A stretch of DNA of 64,000 bases from Pseudomonas sp. ATCC PTA-122608 (GCF_001952855.1 NZ_LPNO01000014.1:60339-124338); one strand, 5' to 3'. Shown: positions 54,541 to 63,711, numbered from the stretch's first letter. The notes: a model not told the origin generated them from the sequence alone. Made by a program: numbers and translations.

Positions 54541-55306
54541 TATATCCGTTATTTAGGTGATGGCTTGTATTGGTTCCGCTCTTACAGCGGGTCACTTTTG
54601 AAAAGAGCCCAAAAGTAACCAAAAGGCTCTTGCCCCACCACTCGGCACCTCGCTAATGCTCGGTGTGCCCTCACTCCGGCTTTGGAGCGTGGGCCGCCGC
54701 GATGGGCCATCCTTGGCCCAGCGCGGCTAACCCGGCGTCCTGCCGGGTTACCCACGCTCCAAAGCCTGCGTTCGGCCAGCGTGGTTTAACGGGGCGCCTA
54801 AGATCAAGATCAAAAGCAGATCAACAGCACAGCGGCCTACCGGCCGGCTTGAGTGTGGTGAAGCAAAGGCAACAGCAAGGTCAGAAGCTAAAGCGGGCAC
54901 GGTCCAAATGTGGGAGCGGGCTTGCTCGCGAAGGTCGTTAACGATGACGCGGGCATCCTGATTCAACGCGGCGTTCTCAGGTTTTTCGCGAGCAAGCCCG
55001 CTCCCACAGAAAAGCAGCTCTGCTTTCGCTCTGGATCTTGCCTCTGCTTCTAACACTCAAGCCGGCCGGGAGGCCGCTGTGCTTTTGCTTTTGATTGCCC
55101 CATTCAGCCCGAGGCCGAACGCAGGTATTGCGGAGCGGCGGCCCGCTTCGCGGTGCCGGAGTGCGGGAACACCGAGCCTAGGCGAGGTGCCGACAGGCGG
55201 GGCAGAGCGTTTTGGTTACTTTTGACTGGGCCGGCATTCCGGCTTTTCAAAAGTGACCCGCTGTAAGAGCGGAACCCTAAGCGGCCGTTACCTAAATAAC
55301 GGATAT
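54541..55306. repeat. Long imperfect palindrome (about 765 bp) with nested REPIN
   Basis: The ends pair: ATATCCGTTATTTAGGT at the left (54542-54558) with ACCTAAATAACGGATAT at the right (55290-55306). Further pairs are TTCCGCTCTTACAGCGGG with CCCGCTGTAAGAGCGGAA, AAAAGTAACCAAAA with TTTTGGTTACTTTT, CTCGGTGT with ACACCGAG, GCGTTCGGCC with GGCCGAACGC, and GGCCGGCTTGAGTGT with ACACTCAAGCCGGCC. Between convergent genes. Such repeats are common between genes in P. fluorescens genomes. No coding potential was supported. Confidence 0.88.
54911..55008. repeat. REPIN at the centre of the palindromic element
   Basis: TGGGAGCGGGCTTGCTCGCG and CGCGAGCAAGCCCGCTCCCA in opposite orientation around a short spacer. 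Confidence 0.95.
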
Positions 55307-55335
55307 GTACTCCCCCCAAAAACGCTCAGCGCCCC

Positions 55336-56733
55336 CTAGCGAACAATCTTGTCCACCTGAATCCCCAGCTTCTTCAACCGATACCAAAAGCTACGCTCAG
55401 AAATCCCGATCTTCTGCGCAGCCGCAGCCTGCACCCCGTTGCTCTCCTGCAACGCAGCCATGATGTAAGCCTTCTCCACCTCAGCCAGCGCCGCATCCAG
55501 ATCCTGTGGCACACCCGGCCCGTTACTGAGTATCGCGCCCACCCCATCCTCAGCCGGCTTCGAAGCAAACAGATACGCCGGCAAATCAATGTCCTCGATC
55601 ACCGGCGTCGCCGCGACGATGGTCGCCCGCTCCACACAGTTTTGCAGCTCACGAATATTGCCCGGCCAGGAATACGCCGCCATGGCTTGCAATGCCTCAG
55701 GGCTGAAACCGGTGATGCGTTTACCCGCCGTAGCACTCAAGGTCTGGGCAAAGTGCCGGGCCAGCGGCGCGATGTCTTCCACCCGCTCGCGCAAGGCCGG
55801 CAGCGGAATCGGGAACACATTGAGGCGGTAGTAAAGGTCTTCACGAAACTCTTTGTTCGCCACCGCATCCAGCAAATTCTTGTTGGTAGCGGCGATCACC
55901 CGCACGTCCACCTTGCGCTCCCGCGGGTCACCCACCGGCTCGATCACCCGCTCCTGCAAGGCCCGCAGGATTTTCGCCTGCAACGCCAACGGCATGTCGC
56001 CCACTTCATCGAGAAACAACGTGCCCTTGTCCGCCTGCATGAAGCGCCCGACGCGGTCCGCCACGGCGCCGGTAAAGGCGCCCTTGCGGTGGCCGAACAT
56101 CTCGCTTTCCAGCAAGCCTTCGGGAATCGCCGCGCAGTTGACGGCTACAAATGGCTTGTCGGCGCGATTGCCGTGTTTGTGGATGGCACGGGCGACCATC
56201 TCTTTGCCGGTGCCGCTTTCGCCCGTCAGCAGCACTGTGGCGTTGCTGTCGCGCACCGAGTCGACGGCGTGCAGCACGCGGCGAAACGCCGGGCTGTCGC
56301 CCACCAGGCTGTCGAACTGCGAGTGTTCATCCAACTCGGCACGCATGCGCGCGTTGTCGCGCATGATGTCGCGAAACTGCAGGGCCTTGGCGACGGTGAT
56401 GTCCAGCTCATCGATGTCGAACGGCTTGGCGATGTAGTCGTAGGCGCCATTGCGCATCGACTGCACCGCATTTTTCACGGTGCTGTAGGCGGTCATCACG
56501 ATAACCGGCAGATGGGGGTAACGCACCTTGATTTCCGCCAGCAACGCCGGCCCGTCCATACCGGGCATGCGCCAGTCACTGATCACCAGGTCGATGTCTT
56601 CCTGCTCCAGCACCTTGAGCGCGTGCAGGCCGTTGCCGGCGGTAAACACCTGGATCCCGCTCTGGCTCAAGGCCGACGAGAGCAAGTCACAGAGCTTGGG
56701 TTCATCGTCGACTACCAATACGTTATGCGTCAT
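55336..56733 (-). CDS. NtrC-family sigma-54 response regulator
   Basis: A 465-residue regulator: receiver with Asp53, AAA+ domain at about 145-375 with Walker A G-E-S-G-T-G-K-E and a canonical G-A-F-T-G-A loop, and C-terminal Fis-type HTH (G-I-S-E-R-S-F-W-Y-R-L-K-K). It starts 11 bases inside the kinase gene, so the pair is co-translated. Targets are unknown; as last gene of a six-gene operon it may regulate that operon or a distant set. Confidence 0.9.
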   Translation of the reverse strand: MTHNVLVVDDEPKLCDLLSSALSQSGIQVFTAGNGLHALKVLEQEDIDLVISDWRMPGMDGPALLAEIKVRYPHLPVIVMTAYSTVKNAVQSMRNGAYDYIAKPFDIDELDITVAKALQFRDIMRDNARMRAELDEHSQFDSLVGDSPAFRRVLHAVDSVRDSNATVLLTGESGTGKEMVARAIHKHGNRADKPFVAVNCAAIPEGLLESEMFGHRKGAFTGAVADRVGRFMQADKGTLFLDEVGDMPLALQAKILRALQERVIEPVGDPRERKVDVRVIAATNKNLLDAVANKEFREDLYYRLNVFPIPLPALRERVEDIAPLARHFAQTLSATAGKRITGFSPEALQAMAAYSWPGNIRELQNCVERATIVAATPVIEDIDLPAYLFASKPAEDGVGAILSNGPGVPQDLDAALAEVEKAYIMAALQESNGVQAAAAQKIGISERSFWYRLKKLGIQVDKIVR

Positions 56734-58501
56734 CACCATCCTCATCATCGCCGTCATCGTCACCCTGGGCCGGAATGTACAGGCTGAAGGTGGCGCCGGC
56801 ATCTTTCTCGCTGACACATTCGATGCTGCCGTCATGACTCTCCATGATCGAGAAGACTTTGGCCAGACCCAACCCCGTGCCCGAGGCCTTGGTGGTGACG
56901 AATGGTGTGAAGATCCGCTCGATCATGTCCGACGGAATGCCTTCGCCGGTATCGCCGATGCTGATCACTGTGTTGCCGCCCACGCTGCGGATGCCCAGGG
57001 TCAGGCGACCGCCTCCGGGCATGGCATCGATGGCGTTGAGAATCAGGTTGAGGCACGCCTGCTTGAGCTGCTTGGCATCGGCGTAAATCGTCGCGCCGGG
57101 GGCCTGGTCATCGATATGCGCGTCGATGTTATGGGTCGACAGCTCAGGCCCGCAGAAGCCGAGGATTTCCTCCACCACCGGCCGTGCCGCTTGCACCGTG
57201 CGCAACGGCGCGCTGGGTTTGGCGAAGTCGAGGAATTCGGTGATCAGGTCGTTGATCCGGCTGACTTCGCTGATCACGTATTCGAGATGGCGTTTGTCGG
57301 TTTCCGGCAAATCGGCGCGGCGGTGCAGCAACTGGGTAGCGGTCTTGATAATGCCCAGCGGGTTGCGGATTTCGTGGGCCAGGCCCATCGCGACTTCGCC
57401 CAATGCATGCAGGCGGTCGCGGCGGCGCAGTTGCGCTTCCAGGTGATGCAACTCACCGAGACGCTCGGTCATGTGGTTGAAGGTGCTGCTCAGTTGCGCC
57501 AGCTCGTCGCCGCCGCTGACCGCCACACGATGCTGATAGTTACCCGAGATCACCGCGCTGACGCCTTCGGACAAGTCCCGCAACGGGCGCGTGAGACGCT
57601 GGGACACCAGCATGCCGGCACCGAGGGACAGCGCCGAGCTGAGCAGGAAGATCAACACGAACAGATTGCTCTGGTTCACCAGACCCACCAGGCTGGTGTG
57701 CCGCAGCAAGCCGCTGAAGATCACCCCTTGCAGCTCGCCGGCATCATTGAAGATCGGCCAGTACAAACCGCTGTAGTTGTTGGTGAACTGTTCGCTGGGC
57801 TGCTTGGTGCTGCGCAGCGCGGCTTCGATGTTCGAAGGAATCCGGGTGGGGTGATCGACGAAGCGCTGGGTAGAGAAAATCTCCGAGAAGCCGTTGGGAT
57901 TGGCCAGGTACAGGCGCAAGTCGAGGGAGTGCACATCGGCCACGCTGGTCAGGAAACTGCTGTCCAGGTAGGTGGCCACCAGCAGTTGATAGTCAACCCC
58001 GTCCTCGCTGGTCTCGAAGGTCGACACCACCACGCCGGTGGTCACGCCCGCCACCTGGACCGTCTGCAACACCGCATTACTGGCCAGGTTGATTTGCTTG
58101 ACGATGTCATCGGCGGCAGTGCTGAAGACAATCTTGTGGTCACTGCTGCGGATCAACGCGACCACGTCGATGTCGGTGGCGGCGGCAATGTCGGCGGTCA
58201 GCTTGTCGTGTTTCTCGGCCTGGCGCGACGACGGCGGCTTGGTGTAGCGCAGGAACAGTTGGGCGACCCGGGCGTTATCGTGGAGGATGTCGCCGATCTC
58301 GTCCTTGACGATCTTGGTCGACTCCTGCAGCCAGATCCGCACGTTGCTGTCGAAGATCTGCGACAGCGTCGTTGCGGCCAACTCCGCCGCGATCATCGTC
58401 GGAATCACCGTGACCAGCCAGAACGCCAACACCAGCTTGCGCTGGACGCTCCAACGCGAAATGGCAAAGGGGCGGGCTTTTTGGCGGGTCTTGTTGATCA
58501 T
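56723..58501 (-). CDS. Sensor histidine kinase paired with the NtrC-type regulator
   Basis: A 592-residue membrane kinase. First membrane helix near 24-44, a periplasmic sensor domain (about 45-285), second helix near 290-312, HAMP domain, phosphoacceptor His in G-L-A-H-E-I-R-N-P-L-G-I-I-K, and ATPase motifs N-L-I-L-N-A-I-D-A and G-T-G-L-G-L-A-K-V. The C-terminus is strikingly acidic (D-D-D-G-D-D-E-D-G-D-D). Its start touches the stop of the acyltransferase gene upstream. Signal unknown. Confidence 0.9.
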   Translation of the reverse strand: MINKTRQKARPFAISRWSVQRKLVLAFWLVTVIPTMIAAELAATTLSQIFDSNVRIWLQESTKIVKDEIGDILHDNARVAQLFLRYTKPPSSRQAEKHDKLTADIAAATDIDVVALIRSSDHKIVFSTAADDIVKQINLASNAVLQTVQVAGVTTGVVVSTFETSEDGVDYQLLVATYLDSSFLTSVADVHSLDLRLYLANPNGFSEIFSTQRFVDHPTRIPSNIEAALRSTKQPSEQFTNNYSGLYWPIFNDAGELQGVIFSGLLRHTSLVGLVNQSNLFVLIFLLSSALSLGAGMLVSQRLTRPLRDLSEGVSAVISGNYQHRVAVSGGDELAQLSSTFNHMTERLGELHHLEAQLRRRDRLHALGEVAMGLAHEIRNPLGIIKTATQLLHRRADLPETDKRHLEYVISEVSRINDLITEFLDFAKPSAPLRTVQAARPVVEEILGFCGPELSTHNIDAHIDDQAPGATIYADAKQLKQACLNLILNAIDAMPGGGRLTLGIRSVGGNTVISIGDTGEGIPSDMIERIFTPFVTTKASGTGLGLAKVFSIMESHDGSIECVSEKDAGATFSLYIPAQGDDDGDDEDGDDA

Positions 58502-59625
58502 CAGGTTTCGCTTATCGCAGCAGCCATGGCAGGGTCGGATCGATCCGGTCGGAGAAACACTTTTGCAACGAACAGTGCGCGGTTGACCAGCCAGTTACGG
58601 TGGCGAAAAAACATGCTGTTGCCCTGGAACTCGCAGCCCAGCAGCAGCTTGCTGGCATAGCCGGCCTGACCGCATTCATATAACGCAATTTCGTTGCGAA
58701 TACAGTAGTCGATATTGGTTAACCAACTGCGCACTGCCAGGCTGTACTCATGGCTGTAATCACTGTCTTCGCCGAAAAACTTGTCAATCAAGCGATCCTG
58801 GTTCAACAGGATCAGGTTGAACGCCACCAATTGCGCGTCCACCCAATAAAGCACACAGACCGCACGTTCTTGCAGCTGTTCAAGGATACCGGTGAAATAG
58901 CCCGCCGGCAGCCGCTCGAACTGCAGGTCGGAACGTTCCAGGGTGGCCTCATACAGCGCCATGATGCGCGGCAGGACGTCGTCGATGTTGCGTCGCCACT
59001 CAACACGCGGGCCAGGCGCGCGCAGTTTGCGGCGCACGTCCTTGCGGGTGGCTTTGTCCAGGGAACCCAGGTAGGCGTCCACTGAACCAAAAGGGATCGG
59101 CAATACGGCCGTTGGCAGGCTGGGCATGCTCTGAAAACCCGCGTCAAGGCAGCTGTTTGACCAGGCTTCATCCCTGGTCGGTGCGTCCTTGACCGCCACC
59201 AGTCCAACGCCGAACGTATCGGCATCCTGGCGCGCGGCGGCGAGCAATTGCGCAAGCAGCGCCTGGCGCCCTGATTCAGGAACGTGGCTGGCGATACCTG
59301 CATTGCACTGTTCCGCCACCGGCGAACCGATGGCATACAGGCCCAACTTCAAAACACCCGGCCACAGTCGCTCCAGGCGCTCGGTAAAGCGCTTACCTAC
59401 GCCCGACACCGTGGTGTCGAGGCGATAACGCGTAATGAACGCCGGCGCGACCGCTACCAACGTTGTATCGTCAAACACCGCAAGATAGCGCCACTGAAAA
59501 TCATCAATAGCAGCGTTTTCCACGGCCACGTAATAGTCCCAATCCTCCAGGGCATCGGGAAAACAGTCGTTCCAGGCACTGCGTTCGATGGCCCGAATGG
59601 TCGAAAAGGCTTGGGCGGTAATCAC
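58501..59625 (-). CDS. GNAT/FemAB-type acyltransferase (BioF2-like)
   Basis: A 374-residue protein with tandem GNAT-like folds. The C-terminal part carries the BioF2-like acetyltransferase pattern (L-D-K-A-T-R-K-D-V-R-R-K-L-R, then A-F-N-L-I-L-L-N-Q-D-R-L-I-D-K-F-F-G, and C-G-Q-A-G-Y-A-S-K). Such enzymes transfer acyl or aminoacyl groups to amines in cell-wall or natural product pathways. It lies after a REPIN downstream of the hydrolase and couples to the kinase gene. Substrate unknown. Confidence 0.65.
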   Translation of the reverse strand: MITAQAFSTIRAIERSAWNDCFPDALEDWDYYVAVENAAIDDFQWRYLAVFDDTTLVAVAPAFITRYRLDTTVSGVGKRFTERLERLWPGVLKLGLYAIGSPVAEQCNAGIASHVPESGRQALLAQLLAAARQDADTFGVGLVAVKDAPTRDEAWSNSCLDAGFQSMPSLPTAVLPIPFGSVDAYLGSLDKATRKDVRRKLRAPGPRVEWRRNIDDVLPRIMALYEATLERSDLQFERLPAGYFTGILEQLQERAVCVLYWVDAQLVAFNLILLNQDRLIDKFFGEDSDYSHEYSLAVRSWLTNIDYCIRNEIALYECGQAGYASKLLLGCEFQGNSMFFRHRNWLVNRALFVAKVFLRPDRSDPAMAAAISET

Positions 59626-59636
59626 AACGTTTCCTT

Positions 59637-59736
59637 GTAGGAGCGAGCTGGCTCGCGAAAACTCAAGCGCACCGCGTTAAACCAGACAGAACGCGTTTTC
59701 GTTCACGTCCTTCGCGAGCACGCTCGCGCCTACAGG
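59637..59736. repeat. REPIN overlapping the 3' end of the hydrolase gene
   Basis: TAGGAGCGAGCTGGCTCGCG and TTCGCGAGCACGCTCGCGCC in opposite orientation. The right arm lies inside the reading frame of the hydrolase and supplies its stop codon region. Confidence 0.92.
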
Positions 59737-60564
59737 GGCAGCGTGTTGCTCGACAAACTCGGCACTCAACTCGATCACTCGGCGGTATTGCAGGTCGACG
59801 GTGATCATGTGGTAGCAGTTGTCCAGCAGGATCTTGGTCACGGGGCCGCCGAGGTGGCGTTCCACGTAATCGGCGTTCCAGCGGCTGGTGATGTCATCCT
59901 CGATGGAGTGCAGCACCAGGGCCGGGGTCTTGATCGACGGCATGAGCTTCTTGACCACGGCGTTCATCCAGTGCAACTCGCGCACTGTGACGCCCTCCAT
60001 GGTCAACAGCCCCGCCTCGCTGCTCTCCCCTTCCTTCATCTGCCGCTCGACGATCGCCCGAAGGCGCTCGTTCTTGATGCCATAGGGCGGTTTCTCAGTG
60101 AAACGGAACAGGCGCACACCGAAGGGAATGCGGATCAGCAAGGGCGTGATGAATGCCATCTTGTTGATGCTCCAGCCGTCGTACTTCAACGTGGTGGAGT
60201 ACATCAACAAGCCGGCGACCTGGCCCGGGAACTGCGACGCCACGTACATCGACATCACCGCGCCCATCGACAGACCGCCGACAAACACCTGCTCGTGACG
60301 CTGTTTCACGCCAACGAACGTCTTGCGTACGCCCTCGTACCAGTCCTGCCAGCCAGTGGCTTGCAGGTCGCTGTTGTCCCCGCAGTGCCCGGCCAGGGTC
60401 GGCACGTACACCGTGCAGTTACCGGCCTTGGCCAAACCCTGGGCCACCCGACGGAGTTCCGTCGGGGTGCCCGTCAGGCCGTGGATCAACAGGATCCCGA
60501 CCGGACCGCTACCGAGAACGAAGCCGGCATCACCTTCACCGAGGTCGATCTCGTGGCTAATCAC
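59677..60564 (-). CDS. Alpha/beta hydrolase (carboxylesterase/monoacylglycerol lipase type)
   Basis: A 295-residue hydrolase: oxyanion loop H-G-L-T-G-T-P (28-34), nucleophile Ser99 in G-L-S-M-G, and acid/base residues in S-I-E-D-D-I-T and Y-H-M-I-T-V-D. Its start overlaps the aminotransferase stop by four bases. The last about 18 residues (G-A-S-V-L-A-K-D-V-N-E-N-A-F-C-L-V) are encoded by a REPIN and are not part of the fold. Substrate unknown; perhaps a lipid or ester intermediate of the operon. Confidence 0.82.
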   Translation of the reverse strand: MISHEIDLGEGDAGFVLGSGPVGILLIHGLTGTPTELRRVAQGLAKAGNCTVYVPTLAGHCGDNSDLQATGWQDWYEGVRKTFVGVKQRHEQVFVGGLSMGAVMSMYVASQFPGQVAGLLMYSTTLKYDGWSINKMAFITPLLIRIPFGVRLFRFTEKPPYGIKNERLRAIVERQMKEGESSEAGLLTMEGVTVRELHWMNAVVKKLMPSIKTPALVLHSIEDDITSRWNADYVERHLGGPVTKILLDNCYHMITVDLQYRRVIELSAEFVEQHAAPVGASVLAKDVNENAFCLV

Positions 60565-61955
60565 CGTTTGGTCGCTCGCACAAGCAGTTGCTCGAGCAGC
60601 TTCAGGCCCAGGTCGATTTCCGGGTAGCTGATTTCCAGCGACGGTGCCAGGGTGATCACGTTTTTGTAGTAGCCGCCCACGTCGAGGATCAGGCCGAGTT
60701 TCTGACCGTCAACCACCATGTCGCCTTTCATGCCTTCGTCGACCATGAAATCCAGGGTCGCCTTGTCCGGAGTGAAGCCGTCCGGACCGCAGATTTCACA
60801 GCGCAGGGCCAGGCCCAGGCCGTCGACGTCGCCGATGATCGGGAAGCGTTTTTGCAGCTCTTGCAGGCCGGCCAGGAAGTATTTGCCCTTGGCCATGACC
60901 ATCGCGCCGTAGTCGACTTCGCTGGTCATCTTGAACATTTCCAGGCCTACCGCGGTGCCCAACGGGTTGGACGCGAAGGTGGAGTGAGTGGAGCCTGGCG
61001 GGAAGATCTTAGGGTTGATCAACTCTTCCTTGGCCCAGATGCCGCCCAGCGGGTTCAGGCCGTTGGTCAGTGCCTTGCCGAACACGATCACGTCTGGTTT
61101 GACGTCGAAGTGTTCGATCGACCACAGCTTGCCGGTACGCCAGAAACCCATCTGGATTTCGTCGACGACCATCAAGATGCCGTGCTGGTCGAGGACGTGC
61201 TTGAGTTCGCTGTAGAAGTTCATCGGAGGGATTACGTAGCCGCCGGTGCCCTGGATCGGCTCGACGTAGAAGGCTGCGTATTCGCACTGGTTGGTTTTCG
61301 GGTCCCACACACCGTTGTATTCAGTTTCGAACAGGCGGGCAAATTGCTGCACGCAGTGGCTGCCGTATTCTTCCTTGGTCATGCCTTTAGGGCCGCGGAA
61401 GTGGTACGGGAACGGAATGAAGTTGGCGCGCTCGCCGAAGTGGCCATAGCGGCGACGGTAACGGAAGCTTGAAGTGATCGACGAAGCACCGAGGGTACGG
61501 CCGTGGTAGCCGCCTTCGAAGGCGAACATCAGGCTCTTGCCGTTGGAGGCGTTACGCACCACTTTCAGGGAGTCTTCGATGGACTGCGAACCGCCCACGT
61601 TGAAGTGCACACGACCGTCGAGGCCGAACTTTTTCTTGGCGTCGACTGCGATCATTTCCGACAGCTCGATCTTGCCTTTGTGCAGGTACTGGCTGGCGAT
61701 TTGCGGCAGGGTGTCGATCTGCTGTTTCAGCGCGTTGTTCAGGCGCGGGTTGGCGTAACCGAAGTTAACGGCCGAGTACCACATTTGCAGGTCGAGGTAA
61801 GCCTGGTCTTCGGTGTCCCACACATAGGAGCCTTCACAACGGCTGAAAATACGTGGCGGGTCGATGTAGTGAACGGTGTCGCCGTAGGAGCAGTACTTGG
61901 CTTCTTTATCCAGAAGAACCTGGTCTTCTGCGGTAGCGATGCGGATATCAGACAT
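60561..61955 (-). CDS. Class III PLP-dependent aminotransferase
   Basis: A 464-residue fold type I aminotransferase. Conserved F-E-G-G-Y-H-G-R-T-L-G-A, V-E-P-I-Q-G-T-G-G, D-E-I-Q-M-G-F-W-R-T-G, and the PLP lysine in V-F-G-K-A-L-T-N-G. The start M-S-D-I-R-I at 61955 is taken because upstream codons lie inside the HAD gene. Ornithine/diaminobutyrate-type enzymes are the closest class, but the substrate cannot be told. It sits between a phosphatase and a hydrolase. Confidence 0.85.
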   Translation of the reverse strand: MSDIRIATAEDQVLLDKEAKYCSYGDTVHYIDPPRIFSRCEGSYVWDTEDQAYLDLQMWYSAVNFGYANPRLNNALKQQIDTLPQIASQYLHKGKIELSEMIAVDAKKKFGLDGRVHFNVGGSQSIEDSLKVVRNASNGKSLMFAFEGGYHGRTLGASSITSSFRYRRRYGHFGERANFIPFPYHFRGPKGMTKEEYGSHCVQQFARLFETEYNGVWDPKTNQCEYAAFYVEPIQGTGGYVIPPMNFYSELKHVLDQHGILMVVDEIQMGFWRTGKLWSIEHFDVKPDVIVFGKALTNGLNPLGGIWAKEELINPKIFPPGSTHSTFASNPLGTAVGLEMFKMTSEVDYGAMVMAKGKYFLAGLQELQKRFPIIGDVDGLGLALRCEICGPDGFTPDKATLDFMVDEGMKGDMVVDGQKLGLILDVGGYYKNVITLAPSLEISYPEIDLGLKLLEQLLVRATKR

Positions 61956-62658
61956 GGTGGAAGAGTTCCTGATTGTCGGAAGAGGTGCTGAAAGAGTTGG
62001 CGTTGGCGGCGATGCCCTGAGGCAGCTTGGCCAGCAATGCCGGCAGTTCGGCGAAGGTGTCGAACCGCGCGTAAGGGATGTTGTTGGTTTCGCAGTAGTC
62101 GGCCAGGCTGGCCTTGGCGAAGACGAAGTCGGCGGTGGAGGCCACGCACATGTCGGACTTGCCGTCACCGATCACCAGCACGCGCTTGTTGCGCGGCGTG
62201 GACTTGCACTTGCAGTTGCCGGAAGCAGCACGGCAGGCGTCGCTGGCATACGGGAAGTCGATGCGCCAGCTGTTCTGGTCGACCTGGCGCAGGCGGTTGG
62301 CGAGGATCGGCAGCAAGGTCACGTAGTTGCGCGAGAGAATCCGCGCGATGCCTTGTTCGATGCCATCGCTGACCACTTCAATGGAAGCGCCCAGGCCCAT
62401 GACGTGATCGACGAAGTCCGGGAAGTCCGGGTCGATCTCGACGCTGTCGAAGTACGCCAGCAACTCGGCCGGGGTCGCCTTGATCAGCGCCAGTTGACGG
62501 CTCAGGCATTCGCGCGAACCGATGTGCCCGTCCAGCCATTCCTGTTCGATGGTTTCCCACTCGGGGCCGGCGAAGCGTTGGAGGACGTTGTCGATGACGT
62601 CGGTGGGGGTTATGGTCCCGTCGAAGTCACACACGATATGCCAGTGGATCATCTGCAT
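61948..62658 (-). CDS. HAD-family phosphatase (MtnX-like)
   Basis: A 236-residue HAD-IB phosphatase with nucleophile motif C-D-F-D-G-T at 10-15, V-S-D-G near residue 118, and V-I-G-D-G-K-S-D-M-C-V-A as motif IV. It resembles MtnX and phosphoserine phosphatase-like enzymes, but no other methionine salvage genes are near. A short cysteine run C-K-C-K is unusual. First gene of the leftward operon; ATG 62652 is a possible alternative start. Confidence 0.82.
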   Translation of the reverse strand: MQMIHWHIVCDFDGTITPTDVIDNVLQRFAGPEWETIEQEWLDGHIGSRECLSRQLALIKATPAELLAYFDSVEIDPDFPDFVDHVMGLGASIEVVSDGIEQGIARILSRNYVTLLPILANRLRQVDQNSWRIDFPYASDACRAASGNCKCKSTPRNKRVLVIGDGKSDMCVASTADFVFAKASLADYCETNNIPYARFDTFAELPALLAKLPQGIAANANSFSTSSDNQELFHHV

Positions 62659-62783
62659 TTACCTATGAAGTAGGAGCGCGCTGTTGCGCTTGCAGAGTGC
62701 TAGAGCATGGACTGTGCCAAGTGCTCGCACCCCCTGTTTTCAAAGGGTTTGGCGGGTATTTGCGTTTGGTTGTGTCGGAACTG

Positions 62784-62809
62784 GCTACAATTTTTGTAGC
62801 TTGCTACAA
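62784..62809. promoter_or_regulatory. Triple alternating inverted repeat between HAD and MipA genes
   Basis: GCTACAA, 3 bases, TTGTAGC, 2 bases, GCTACAA: three copies of one 7-base half-site in alternating orientation, in the divergent promoter region 74 bases before mipA. A TACAAT element overlaps the first copy. Likely binding site for an unknown regulator. Confidence 0.55.
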
Positions 62810-62882
62810 CCTAGATGAGTGCTTGCCTAAGGCCGGGTGTTTGCGCGTTCATGCGCGCATGTTCACAAAAGGAAATGGCTCC

Positions 62883-63653
62883 ATGTTCAGGGTTACTTTT
62901 GCTGTATTCGCCGGTTTGCTGGGGCTGTGGGGCGTTTCGGGCGCTGCGCTGGCGGACGGGATTACCGGTGAGGCCGGCGTGGGTGTCAGTTACCAGCCTC
63001 ATGATCCGACGGGCAGCCGCTACGAAACGCGGCCGATTCCTTATTTCGATCTGGATTGGGGGAGCGTCAGTCTGGGTACCGACGATGGGCTGACCTGGAG
63101 TGCCCTGAATACCCATGGCTTTACTGCCGGGCCTTACATCAACTACTTGCCGGGGCGGACGGCCAATGGGTCGCTGCGGGGCTTGCGTGATGTTTCGGAT
63201 ATGGCCGAGGTTGGGGGATTTATTCAGTACGCTCCGGCTGATTTCTGGCGGGTGTATGCACAGGTGGGTCAGGCCGTGGGCGGGGCGCGTGATCAAAGCG
63301 GGGTTGTGGGGAAGCTTGGCGGGGAATTGGGGTATCCGTTGGGTGGCGGGATTATCGGCAGCACCGGTTTGATGGCGAATTTTGCCGATGCTCGGCAGGC
63401 GCAGGCGTTTTTCGGGGTTGATGCCAACGAGGCTGCGGCTTCGGGGTTTCGGCCGTATAACGCCAGTGCGGGGTTTCAGAACCTGACGTTGACGCAGAGT
63501 TTTGAGATTCCCCTGGATGCGAAGTGGTCGCTGTTGACCAGTGCCAGCTGGGTTCACTTGGTGGGGTCGGCGGCCAATAGCAGCATCGTCAAGGAGACCG
63601 GGGATGTGAATCAGGGGCAGGTGCAGACTGCGATCAGCTATAAGTTTGATTGA
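62883..63653 (+). CDS. MipA/OmpV-family outer membrane protein
   Basis: A 256-residue exported beta-barrel. Signal peptide M-F-R-V-T-F-A-V-F-A-G to A-L-A-D, alternating strands, and an aromatic C-terminus (V-Q-T-A-I-S-Y-K-F-D). The family includes MltA-interacting scaffold proteins and antibiotic-linked porins. Divergent from the HAD-aminotransferase operon; codons are unusually rich in GGG and G-ending choices compared with neighbours. Confidence 0.85.
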   Translation: MFRVTFAVFAGLLGLWGVSGAALADGITGEAGVGVSYQPHDPTGSRYETRPIPYFDLDWGSVSLGTDDGLTWSALNTHGFTAGPYINYLPGRTANGSLRGLRDVSDMAEVGGFIQYAPADFWRVYAQVGQAVGGARDQSGVVGKLGGELGYPLGGGIIGSTGLMANFADARQAQAFFGVDANEAAASGFRPYNASAGFQNLTLTQSFEIPLDAKWSLLTSASWVHLVGSAANSSIVKETGDVNQGQVQTAISYKFD

Positions 63654-63664
63654 GCTGGGGGGGC

Positions 63665-63711
63665 ATATCCGTTGCTGCGGTCAGGGCCGCTATTGGTTCC
63701 GCTCTTACAGC
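63665..63711. repeat. Truncated copy of the palindromic intergenic repeat
   Basis: ATATCCGTT, a variable part, then TATTGGTTCCGCTCTTACAGC, the same end as at 54541. Homology stops abruptly after TTACAGC, where the full copy continues GGGTCACTTTTG. Confidence 0.75.

Noticed and set aside
61948..62658. MtnX as a methionine salvage enzyme
   Set aside because: No other methionine salvage genes are nearby and the operon context points to another substrate; kept as MtnX-like phosphatase.
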